Below, one piece after another: positions 40,901 to 48,485 of a stretch of 64,000 nt of DNA; within the stretch, counting starts at the first letter, position 1, and every line of letters starts with the position of its first letter. Under the pieces are notes generated by a model that was given only the letters and a program-made list of their open reading frames with translations, was not told where the DNA came from and did not search any database. The position numbers were made by a program, and so were the translations under genes. This DNA comes from Leptospira sp. B5-022 (GTDB taxonomy: Bacteria > Spirochaetota > Leptospiria > Leptospirales > Leptospiraceae). Where the stretch lies: assembly GCF_000347035.1 (NCBI RefSeq), contig NZ_ANIJ01000015.1, positions 372,001 to 436,000 of the forward strand, given 5' to 3'.

Positions 40901-41058
40901 CCGAAATGAAAGATGGTAGTAGATAAACTCGAAAGACCTAAATGAAACGCCGCCTTACTTCTGTCCTTGATTGTCAGAAAGAAAAAGGAAACATACAATG
41001 AGAATAAAGAAGCGAGTAAGGATCCGAAAAAATAGAAATTAAAATAAAAAGGGTCCAT
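37903..41058 (-). CDS. Membrane sensor SpoIIE/PP2C-type phosphatase with TPR repeats, larger paralogue
   Basis: Signalling protein of 1051 aa with the same order of parts as the 923-aa phosphatase: seven or eight helices (5-245), an extracytoplasmic region roughly twice as long (about 260-520), a last helix, HAMP, coiled coil, PP2C SpoIIE domain with NADAMGKSMQGAGG and TDDLSLIRLSF, and a C-terminal series of TPR-like repeats. The longer external region suggests a distinct ligand. The catalytic aspartates appear intact. The substrate, expected to be a phosphorylated anti-anti-sigma protein, is not encoded nearby. It stands first in the minus-strand series phosphatase, MCP, MCP, phosphatase. 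Confidence 0.9.
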   Translation of the reverse strand: MDPFYFNFYFFGSLLASLFSLYVSFFFLTIKDRSKAAFHLGLSSLSTTIFHFGYLVAFCSPEEWTIFHRWIVIPFPMVGYTQLFIFFFYFPTPKKEKLGLALYAVLYAGVITLAIFYIILSLKSTRSFVMGSHYWDFETHLFYKIFSLIVFLYNFIFLTAAVWRAIVEKGAERRSVIYITVAYLTITLLPGITNALSREGTVSRAVYQQTADILLVAGLFLILIVYVNATKERTTILSRIVGVSMATFLLAFQLVGFAILNGYDSSFDLIKKEEAKLVVLQGETPQGFAYLTSFDPNEDRFRTERGFKDPRFDSEDKLEIRFFYIAKNLTNLGTLPVETRWERSNTILENSPKEFYAYREGLKQFLGSKGSKPVSDEDVREFFRLLNKKLKVVRSKYSHLPSKSDAPAIYKLLKSEEVGLSAILENVKGKAEADLEADISASDLDKTVLLPLTPIREVGERIYRGTKYYKVGDEKPQYYVSYLVVHPTNGNVYEVGFTYKSFRTFIHEPALILVVCLLAIVLVISLGFRFFFQNALIKPMDEVVVGLTEVNSGNLDYRLEPRVEDEIGFIARSFNRMARSIQAARKRLEQYANELEEKVKERTKELEQTLGEVQELKQQQDGDYFLTSLLIKPLGANKAIHENVKVDFLLEQKKKFTFRRYHDEIGGDLNISNHIELKGRSYTVFLNADAMGKSMQGAGGALVLGSVFESIIERTRLVDNMKIQSPERWLKNAFTELHKVFESFDGSMLVSSVMGLVDDEVGILYYINAEHPWTVLYRDGIASFIEDDLMFRKLGTTGMEGRIYIKTFQLEPGDVIIAGSDGRDDILIGTDEDGGRIINDDEKLFLRIVEEGKGDLNGIYNSIIGKGPLTDDLSLIRLSFKEDDSEQKIHDEQKQRIKELLHRAKETSQNKDVAEAITYLQEAENLDSRIPEVKKNFVKLFLKLKDYSKAARYAEDYLNIKPVDKEILYVASFSARKAGQLKKALDFGERLRLREPNHFKNLMNLAQVYIALKNYERAMYMVQSALHLEPENEAVLRIRDVLRKNWNPKDV

Positions 41059-41186
41059 AAAGAAGGGCAGCCTAAGAAAATTGATCCGAATGACCCATCC
41101 GTCAAGGAAAATGCGAAAAGGAGTCCGAACTCAGAAGACGAAATTTTTTTTACAAAATTAACAGCGAGGATTCGAAGTTTCTACGA

Positions 41187-42638
41187 CTAACCTTGTCCAC
41201 CCCAACAGATATATTTTATTTCCTGATATTCTTCTATTCCATATTTGGAGCCTTCTCTACCCATACCTGATTCTTTTACACCGCCAAAAGGTACCTGCTC
41301 GGTCGATAGAATGCCTTCGTTTACGGAAACCATCCCGGCTTCAAGAGCCTCGGAAATTCTCCAAATCCTGGCAGGGTCACTTGTATACACATAAGATGCC
41401 AAACCAACATCGCTTGCGTTTGCAATCAATAAGGCTTCTTCTTCCGTTTTGAAACTTTTTATAGGTGCAAGGGGACCGAAGGTTTCCTCTTGAAAACATA
41501 ACGATCTTTCGGAAACTCCCGAGAGAACGCTCGGTTCATAAAAGTTTCCCCCTAACGAATGAGGCTTTCCTCCAATAAGGAGTTTTCCCCCCTTTTCGAT
41601 CGCATCTTGTAAATGAGAATCCACTTTTTTGACTGCTGCAGGATGGATCAATGGACCAATATTGACCCCTTCTTCAAAACCGTTCCCAACTTTAAATTTG
41701 GAAACTTCTTCCGCTAAACCGTGAGCAAATTCATCTGCGATCTTTTCCTCTACCAAAAATCTGTTCGTACAAACACAGGTTTGTCCTGCATTACGAAATT
41801 TTGATATAATTCCTCCGCGTATCGCTTCCTTAATATTTGCATCGGCGAAAACTATAAAGGGTGCGTTTCCACCTAATTCCAAGGAAATTTTTTTTACCTG
41901 TTTTGCCGATTTTTCTAAAAGAATTTTCCCCACTCTAGTAGATCCTGTAAAACTGATCTTTCGAACGATCTTATTTTCTAAAAACTCATTTGCGATCGGT
42001 TCCGGCTGACCGGTAACCACTTGGAAAACCCCTGGGGGAATTCCGGCCTCCTCTGCAAGAACAGCTAACGCTATCGCGGAATAAGGAGTGAGTTCCGAAG
42101 GTTTCGAAACGACTACACATCCTGCCGCAAGCGCAGGACCAATTTTCCGAGTGATCATAGAAGAAGGAAAATTCCAGGGAGTTAAGATCCCGGTAACTCC
42201 GACGGGTTCTTTCCATGCCATCAATCGAACTTCTTTTCTATGAGTGGGAATCAAATCCCCGTATGTTCGTTTCGCTTCTTCCGAAAACCATTCCAAATAC
42301 GAAGCTGCGTAATCGATCTCCCCTCTGGATTCGGCTAAGGGTTTCCCCTGTTCCCAGGTCATAATTTTTGCCAGGTCTTCTTTGTTCTGGATCATTAGAT
42401 CCGCCCAATTCCGAAGAAGTCTGGCTCTTTGTTTTGGAATAGTCTTCGCCCATTCCTTTTGGGACTTCTCGGCAAATTCCAAAGCCCTCCTCACTTCCTC
42501 CCTAGGAAGCTCCGGCACTTCGCCTATTTTTTTTCCTGTCGCGGGATCGAATACGGGAATCGTTTGAGAGATGGTTCTCCATTCTCCCGCGTAAAAATTA
42601 GAATTTTTGAATAAACTAGGGCGATTGAGTTGGATCAT
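41187..42638 (-). CDS. gabD: NAD(P)-dependent succinate-semialdehyde dehydrogenase-like protein
   Basis: Aldehyde dehydrogenase, 483 aa from ATG 42638 (frame open to 42713; AGG 8 nt upstream of the chosen start; family length about 482). Motifs: TPWNFPSSMITRK of the cofactor site, FTGST, catalytic Glu in LELGGNAPF and catalytic Cys in GQTCVCTNRF. The best family match is succinate-semialdehyde dehydrogenase, but related aldehyde substrates are possible given the oxidative enzymes nearby. Monocistronic. Confidence 0.88.
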   Translation of the reverse strand: MIQLNRPSLFKNSNFYAGEWRTISQTIPVFDPATGKKIGEVPELPREEVRRALEFAEKSQKEWAKTIPKQRARLLRNWADLMIQNKEDLAKIMTWEQGKPLAESRGEIDYAASYLEWFSEEAKRTYGDLIPTHRKEVRLMAWKEPVGVTGILTPWNFPSSMITRKIGPALAAGCVVVSKPSELTPYSAIALAVLAEEAGIPPGVFQVVTGQPEPIANEFLENKIVRKISFTGSTRVGKILLEKSAKQVKKISLELGGNAPFIVFADANIKEAIRGGIISKFRNAGQTCVCTNRFLVEEKIADEFAHGLAEEVSKFKVGNGFEEGVNIGPLIHPAAVKKVDSHLQDAIEKGGKLLIGGKPHSLGGNFYEPSVLSGVSERSLCFQEETFGPLAPIKSFKTEEEALLIANASDVGLASYVYTSDPARIWRISEALEAGMVSVNEGILSTEQVPFGGVKESGMGREGSKYGIEEYQEIKYICWGGQG

Positions 42639-42807
42639 ATTTTGCCTGAAGGAAGCTCTTTCTCCAAGCTTACATCTTTGATAAGAAGCTGAAAACCGAA
42701 TTTTGCTCGCCAATGGCCTAGAATAGTTTAATGATCAAATCTTTGCTGAATGAAGGACTTTTCTAAACTCGGATCCGTTCGGCTCCCCATATTCCTTCGC
42801 CGTACTT

Positions 42808-43791
42808 TTATTCCATAAAGTATAAAAACTGTAATGTGGCGGCAAGTTCCATTGCCAGCGCTACCCCAATATGTATCAAAATCCCTGCATATACCGATTT
42901 AGTCCGGTAAGAGATCATCCCCAAGATAAATCCCCCGAAAAAGGAACCTAATGCTTCGTATTGAGGTTTCGTAAAATGTAGTAGACCGTACATGAATGAC
43001 ATGGCTAAAACTGCGGGTTTACTTCCCACTCTGGATGCCAGAGGAAAAACCATAAACCCTCGAAAAAAAGTTTCTAAAACCGCAAAGTCTGCCGCATAAG
43101 AAATTTCGAATAGAATGATCCATAAAGCGGGAGGATAGATCAAATAGCCGTCTGACATTCTTCCCGCAAATCGCGGATATACGGAAAGAAAAGAGAGAGA
43201 GAAGGAAGCAATCGCGATTATCGGAAGCATCAATCCCAATAAAAATAATACTTCCCCGAATTTCGGTGACTTATTTAGTCCTAAAAATCTTTCAGGAGAA
43301 TTTTTGCGGAGAATGATCCAGATTAAAGGCAAAGCAACGTATGCGAGAATGGTTCCAACATAGTTCACCGTTAACATTGCAATTTCTACCGAAGAAGAAG
43401 GAACCCAATTGAAAAGTTCAGAGTCCCTGATCCTTGCGGAACAAACAATTGCTAGAACGATCACAAAACCTAAGATTAAAGGAATAGAAGGTCTGAATTC
43501 GTTTAGTTTTCCATAAAATGAAAGAGAGATCGGATAAATTACCAAGGCACCCGCAGCAAAAAATAAAAAGTAGAATAAACTTAATCCGACCTGATTGTCT
43601 TTTAATGCCTGGGTAAAAAGTGGCGCAAATCTAAAGGAGTAATTGTAAGACCAAAAGATTAAAAAAAGAAAGAACACTCCAGCAAAAGAGATCCAATCCC
43701 GTTTGGTTTGAAAAAAATCCTTTAAACTTTCTTTTAATAAGCCCAAAATTCTCTCCGGATCGAAGATACCCGATTCGGAGAGAATTTCCAT
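42808..43791 (-). CDS. CPBP-like membrane protein with degenerate protease motifs
   Basis: Multi-pass protein of 327 aa, eight or so helices. It aligns with CPBP intramembrane proteases in the last third: LETFFRGF, FMYGLLHF and LIHIGVALA. The first motif has only one glutamate of the usual EExxxR pair (Leu replaces the first), and the last motif has Ala where Asn is usual (HxxxN). It may be inactive or use another geometry. It differs from the intact CPBP protease at 2964-3824. Lies between the aldehyde dehydrogenase and the GMC oxidoreductase on the same strand, about 30 nt downstream of the latter, so an operon with it is possible. Confidence 0.75.
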   Translation of the reverse strand: MEILSESGIFDPERILGLLKESLKDFFQTKRDWISFAGVFFLFLIFWSYNYSFRFAPLFTQALKDNQVGLSLFYFLFFAAGALVIYPISLSFYGKLNEFRPSIPLILGFVIVLAIVCSARIRDSELFNWVPSSSVEIAMLTVNYVGTILAYVALPLIWIILRKNSPERFLGLNKSPKFGEVLFLLGLMLPIIAIASFSLSFLSVYPRFAGRMSDGYLIYPPALWIILFEISYAADFAVLETFFRGFMVFPLASRVGSKPAVLAMSFMYGLLHFTKPQYEALGSFFGGFILGMISYRTKSVYAGILIHIGVALAMELAATLQFLYFME

Positions 43792-43820
43792 TAACTAAGC
43801 CTGGGTCTATCTTTTTCGGA

Positions 43821-45524
43821 TCAAATTTTTGGAAAGACCACAGATGTGATCCCGAATTTCCTTTCGAATTCGAAACTTGTGACGGACTTCTTATCTTTTG
43901 GAGGGATCAAGGACATCGCTCTTTCCGTCATAGCAGTGATCGAAAGAGAAGGGTTTACACCTAAATTTACGGGAATCATTGAACTATCACAAACCCTTAG
44001 ATTCTTATAACCATAGACTTTATTTTCAAAATCGATCACACCTTCTTCGGGAGTTGAGCCCATTACACAACCGCCCATAATATGCCCGGTAATAGGTGCA
44101 TTCAAAAGAACATCGTTTAAGGAACTTCTCGGAATACCTCCTATCTTTTTAGCGATCTTTCTTGCGGTTTGGTTTGCGATCGGAATATACGAAGGTACCT
44201 TGTCTCCCGAACTAATCGCAGAAGTCATGGACTTCTCGAAAGGCCAGGATATTCTTCTTTTTCGAACCAGCTTTACCTTACTGTCCAAGGTTTGCATGAC
44301 TAAAAGAATAAGGGAATTTTTAGCAAAACCGAATGGCCAGGAAGCTTTCAAAAAATAGATAGGCTGAGTGAACATAGTAAAAAAATATTTAAGCGGTCTG
44401 GGAAAGAAACCTCCTCCGTCTGTCAACACACTCGCAAGCGTTCCAAAAAAGTCAGACCCTTTGGAATATCGGACCGGTTCTATATGAGTATGTTCATCCG
44501 GATGGATGGAGGAAGTGATCGCAACTCCCCTGGAAAAATCCACATCCTTTCCGAACTTGGTAACTCCTAAAACCGTTTCACTATTCGTGCGAACATCATC
44601 CCCCAAACAATGAGAAAGACGTTTCATATGTCCTGCTTCTCTCGAACGTAAAAGTAAACCGACAGTCCCCATCACTGCCGCCGAAAGAACGACGGACTTA
44701 GCCTTAAATTTTCTTTTAGGGGATCCGAACCAACCGGTAGTGGATCGAGTAGATAGTTGGTAACCGAATTCTCCGCTCGCATCCGGATCGGCTTCCCCTC
44801 TTTCGTTTAAAGGAACTATATCCGTTACCTTCGTTTCAGGAAGGACTTTCGCTCCTAACTTCTCCGCAAAAAATAGATAATTTTTATCTAATGTGTTTTT
44901 AGAATTAAAACGGCATCCTACCATACAACCTCCACAAAGATTGCAGGTAGTTCTTTCGGGACCTTCTCCCAAGAAAAAAGGATCTTTTACAGTTTGCCCG
45001 GGCTTTTCTCCGAAGAATACTCCGACTGGAGTAGCAGAGAAAGTTTCCCCCCTTCCCATTTCATTTGCGATCTCTTTTAATATTGCATCCGATCCGTCTA
45101 AGTGAGGATTTTGAACTACTCCTAACATTTTGGAAGCTACTTTATAAAAAGGAAGCATCCCGTCTCTGCCCCCGATCTTTTTGTATGTAGGATGATTTAA
45201 CGTTTTTTCTGAAGGAACGTAAAGTGTATTAGCGTATACTAACGATCCTCCTCCCACTCCAGCACCGCTGACTAGGAAAAAATCCTTTAAAAGATTCAAT
45301 CTTTGTATCCCATAAAAACCCAATCTAGGCATCCATAAGTATTTATGAATGGACCAATTCGTTTTCGGAAATTCCTTTGCGGTCCATCTTTTGCCGGACT
45401 CGATCACCAAGACAGAATACCCTTTTTGGCTTAACCTCATAGCGGAAACACTTCCACCAAAACCGGAACCCACTATGATATAGTCGTAATCGAAATGAAC
45501 GTTTGTTTTCTCTTCTGTCTTCAT
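43821..45524 (-). CDS. GMC-family FAD oxidoreductase (cholesterol-oxidase-like)
   Basis: Flavoenzyme of 567 aa oxidising an alcohol to a ketone or aldehyde. The FAD motif VGSGFGGSVSAMRL is at 18-31 and the second FAD-contact segment GAGVGGGSLVYAN at 87-99; the C-terminal GHIMGGCVMG and NPSLSITAMTERA segments are typical of GMC enzymes. A CxxCxxCxxxC group (C194, C197, C200, C204), spaced like a 4Fe-4S ligand set, lies in the middle and is shared with some long GMC relatives. Substrate could be a sterol or other cyclic alcohol. Divergent from the monooxygenase gene across a 118-bp promoter region. Confidence 0.85.
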   Translation of the reverse strand: MKTEEKTNVHFDYDYIIVGSGFGGSVSAMRLSQKGYSVLVIESGKRWTAKEFPKTNWSIHKYLWMPRLGFYGIQRLNLLKDFFLVSGAGVGGGSLVYANTLYVPSEKTLNHPTYKKIGGRDGMLPFYKVASKMLGVVQNPHLDGSDAILKEIANEMGRGETFSATPVGVFFGEKPGQTVKDPFFLGEGPERTTCNLCGGCMVGCRFNSKNTLDKNYLFFAEKLGAKVLPETKVTDIVPLNERGEADPDASGEFGYQLSTRSTTGWFGSPKRKFKAKSVVLSAAVMGTVGLLLRSREAGHMKRLSHCLGDDVRTNSETVLGVTKFGKDVDFSRGVAITSSIHPDEHTHIEPVRYSKGSDFFGTLASVLTDGGGFFPRPLKYFFTMFTQPIYFLKASWPFGFAKNSLILLVMQTLDSKVKLVRKRRISWPFEKSMTSAISSGDKVPSYIPIANQTARKIAKKIGGIPRSSLNDVLLNAPITGHIMGGCVMGSTPEEGVIDFENKVYGYKNLRVCDSSMIPVNLGVNPSLSITAMTERAMSLIPPKDKKSVTSFEFERKFGITSVVFPKI

Positions 45525-45642
45525 AAGTCCGACCTAAACATATCGAATTATTAACTCAATCCATTTTCGGGCTTGACTAAGCGTTCGAAAAACTTCTACT
45601 ACTAATTCGTTTTATTACTCTAATAAAAAATCGGAGAACGAT

Positions 45643-47076
45643 ATGCAAGAGTTGCCGAAAGTCTGCGTTATTGGCGCAGGCTCTAGTGGAATCACCGTTT
45701 GTAAATCATTGCAAGACAAAGGAATACCCTACGACTGTTACGAAAGAGGAAGCGACGTAGGAGGTAACTGGAGATTTAAAAACGACAACGGTCTCAGCAA
45801 TATTTATAAATCATTACACATTAATACTCATCGGGATAGAATGGAATACAGAGATTATCCTATGCCCGATTGGTATGCGGATTATCCGAACCATGAACCG
45901 ATCCAAAAATATTTCTTAGATTATGTGGAGCACTTTGGTCTTCGTAAGCATATCAAATTCAAGAACGGCGTTGCGAAAGTTGAACCCCAAGACGACGGAA
46001 CGTATTTAGTGACTAGCGAGAAGGGAGAAAAAATATTTTACGACGCAGTGATCGTCGCGAACGGACATCATTGGTCTCCGCGTTGGCCGGAGCCCGACTT
46101 TCCAGGTAAATTTAACGGAAAGATAATACATTCTCACGACTATGTGGACCCCGATCATCCCATCCAATTGGTAGGTAAAAGAGTTGTAGTCCTAGGTATG
46201 GGAAATAGTGCAATGGATATTTCCGTCGAGTTAAGCCGTCCGGGAGTCGCGAAAAAAGTTTTCTTAAGTTCCAGAAGGGGGGCTTGGGTAATCCCGAATT
46301 ATCTTTTCGGAAAACCTTTGGATAAACAAACAGAGTTACTTCCACCCGGAACACCTTTTTGGTTAAAACAATTTCTATTCGGGACAATGCTAAAGATCGG
46401 CGTTGGAAAGATGGAAGATTTCGGACTTCCTAAACCGGACCACAAGCCGGGTGAAGCCCACCCTACGATCTCACAGGATATTTTAGTAAGGCTCGGAAGA
46501 GGGGATATCAAATACAAACCTGTGATCCAAGAATATAATGGAAACAAAGTAAAGTTTGCCGACGGTTCGGAGGAAGAGATCGATGCGATCATCTATTGTA
46601 CCGGATATAACGTTAAGTTCCCATTCTTCAAACCTGAATTTATCTCCGCTCCTGAAAATCATCTTCCTTTGTTTCACAGAACTTTCAAACCGGATTTGAA
46701 TAACATATTTTTTGTAGGATTGTATCAGCCTTTAGGAGCGATCATGCCTCTTGCGGAGTTCCAAGGAAAATGGCTGGCAGAATATCTGACCGGAAATTAC
46801 AGCCTGCCTACGGTCCAAGAAATGGAAAAGCAGATCCAAGATTACGAAAAGAAAATGAAAAAAAGATACGTAACTTCTGCAAGACATACGATGCAGGTAG
46901 ATTATGAGGACTTTCTGTATTATATGCAAAAAGAATTGAAAGCCGGTAAAAAGAGAGCCTCTAAAAGTTTGCGAACATTACCTGTTCCATCCAAAGCAAA
47001 GTATAAACAATCCGGTAAACAAAACTCAAACGGAAAATCGGAACCAAGGAAAAAAAGTGCTCTGGCAAAAGTTTGA
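45643..47076 (+). CDS. Flavin-containing monooxygenase
   Basis: NADPH- and FAD-dependent monooxygenase of 477 aa. FAD site GAGSSG (9-14), the family fingerprint FxGxxxHxxxY in FNGKIIHSHDY (about 158-168), and the NADPH site GMGNSA (about 185-190) are all present. The fingerprint ends in Tyr, as in FMO, rather than in Trp-Pro/Asp of classic Baeyer-Villiger enzymes, though some FMO-type proteins do form esters from ketones. A lysine- and serine-rich tail (about 430-477) is unusual. RBS GGAGA precedes the ATG. It overlaps the esterase gene by 20 nt, so the two are co-translated. Confidence 0.88.
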   Translation: MQELPKVCVIGAGSSGITVCKSLQDKGIPYDCYERGSDVGGNWRFKNDNGLSNIYKSLHINTHRDRMEYRDYPMPDWYADYPNHEPIQKYFLDYVEHFGLRKHIKFKNGVAKVEPQDDGTYLVTSEKGEKIFYDAVIVANGHHWSPRWPEPDFPGKFNGKIIHSHDYVDPDHPIQLVGKRVVVLGMGNSAMDISVELSRPGVAKKVFLSSRRGAWVIPNYLFGKPLDKQTELLPPGTPFWLKQFLFGTMLKIGVGKMEDFGLPKPDHKPGEAHPTISQDILVRLGRGDIKYKPVIQEYNGNKVKFADGSEEEIDAIIYCTGYNVKFPFFKPEFISAPENHLPLFHRTFKPDLNNIFFVGLYQPLGAIMPLAEFQGKWLAEYLTGNYSLPTVQEMEKQIQDYEKKMKKRYVTSARHTMQVDYEDFLYYMQKELKAGKKRASKSLRTLPVPSKAKYKQSGKQNSNGKSEPRKKSALAKV

Positions 47077-48088
47077 GACTTTAGCGGCCAGAGCCTTACT
47101 TTCTCTTCCGAATTCAATACTCAGTGTCTTTGGAAAAGATATCAAAAGGGGAAGGACTTTGGATCCCAAGGTCCGAACCGCATTAATTTTAGCTAAAATA
47201 AAGCCGAAACCGGAAGATCTTCCACCGCTTAAGGCGAGAAAACTTTTCAAAAATATAATGGGTTTTTTTGATTTGGAAAAGGTAGACCTTCCCAGGATCG
47301 AAAATTTTTCCATCCCAGGAACAGGACCTAGGATTAAGGTTAGGTTATATTCTTCTAATATATCTAAGGACCTGGAACCATGTTTATTGTATTTTCACGG
47401 GGGTGGATTTGTGATTGGAGATCTGGAATCTCACGATCCGCCTCTGAGATACTTAGCAAAAACTTCCGGAAGGGCGATACTTGCAGTCGATTACAGATTA
47501 GGTCCCGAATATATGTATCCTTCTTCTTGGGAAGATGCGTATTCCGCTTATAAATGGGTAAGGGAAAATGGAAAGTCACTGGGAATTGATCCAAAAAGGA
47601 TCGCAGTAGGCGGGGATTCTGCAGGTGGAAATTTAGCGATCTCCATTTCAACTCGAGCTAAAAAAGAAAAACTGACTCTTCCTCAATTCCAAATACTTAT
47701 CTATCCCTGGATTGACCTAATCCAAGAAAGAAAAAGTGTGGAAGAATTTGCAAACGGATACGCTCTTACTAGAGATCTACTTCGTTATTTCAAATATCAT
47801 AGCGTGCCTAATTCTAAAGATTGGAAGGATCCAAGAGTCACACCTTTCCAACAAACGAATTTTTCTCATACACCTAAAACGTATATGTTGATCGCAGGAT
47901 TTGATCCACTACAGGACGAGGGACTCGCATATGCGGACCTTCTTCAAAAAGCAAAAGTAAAATTGGAGATCAAAACTTATGAAACTTTGATTCACGGGTT
48001 TTTTAATTTAGGAAGAAGTATCCCTGAAGCCAAAAATGCACTCGACCAAATCGCAAAATGGATACACGCAGGATTTTCCGAAAAATAA
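47057..48088 (+). CDS. HSL-family alpha/beta hydrolase (esterase/lipase)
   Basis: Esterase of 343 aa in the hormone-sensitive lipase group. HGGG oxyanion motif at 114-117, nucleophile S188 in GDSAGG, acid Asp in AGFDPLQDEG and His in LIHGFFN near the end complete the triad. It starts at GTG 47057 inside the last codons of the monooxygenase gene, with AAGGA 6 nt upstream, so the start is well placed. Pairing with a flavin monooxygenase suggests it cleaves the ester produced by that enzyme. Confidence 0.9.
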   Translation: MLWQKFETLAARALLSLPNSILSVFGKDIKRGRTLDPKVRTALILAKIKPKPEDLPPLKARKLFKNIMGFFDLEKVDLPRIENFSIPGTGPRIKVRLYSSNISKDLEPCLLYFHGGGFVIGDLESHDPPLRYLAKTSGRAILAVDYRLGPEYMYPSSWEDAYSAYKWVRENGKSLGIDPKRIAVGGDSAGGNLAISISTRAKKEKLTLPQFQILIYPWIDLIQERKSVEEFANGYALTRDLLRYFKYHSVPNSKDWKDPRVTPFQQTNFSHTPKTYMLIAGFDPLQDEGLAYADLLQKAKVKLEIKTYETLIHGFFNLGRSIPEAKNALDQIAKWIHAGFSEK

Positions 48089-48128
48089 CTGTATATTATT
48101 TTTATAAAGTATCTTACTGAAACGATTT

Positions 48129-48485
48129 CTAAAAGGATTTATAGACTAAATTATGTTGAACCGATTCGACGAAGCCGGATTTGGAAGCCGCCGCTTTTAG
48201 AATACCAATGCCGGGATCGGACTTATACGTTACCTTATACACGTCTTCCATGATTGTTTCTATATTCAGGACCGTAGCATTAGGAGCTAGTTCCTTAATC
48301 CTCTCCGAGATAGTTCCGGAAGTTAGTTTGAAAATATATTCGTTTGGAACGATCCGCCCAGGCTTCACATATTTTCCTTTTTCAGAAGGAAGGTTCTTCG
48401 GAAATCCCTGCGAAAATATAGAAAGAGCGCCAAACGATATAAAAAGAAAGATCGAAATCGTCTTTAACAAAGATCTAAGGAACAT
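48129..48485 (-). CDS. Exported subtilase-propeptide-like (I9-type) protein
   Basis: Small protein of 118 aa with a signal peptide (hydrophobic 7-25) and a single domain of about 70 aa. Its C-terminal half resembles the propeptide of the adjacent subtilase: both have an N-terminal strand (EYIFKL versus EILVKF), a middle strand and helix, and end in VQ-x-N-x-x-Y (VQHNLVY versus VQPNYIY). Inhibitor-I9 propeptides fold subtilases and block the active site. As a free-standing gene overlapping the protease gene by 11 nt, it is likely to act as an inhibitor or chaperone for it. This function is inferred. Confidence 0.6.
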   Translation of the reverse strand: MFLRSLLKTISIFLFISFGALSIFSQGFPKNLPSEKGKYVKPGRIVPNEYIFKLTSGTISERIKELAPNATVLNIETIMEDVYKVTYKSDPGIGILKAAASKSGFVESVQHNLVYKSF

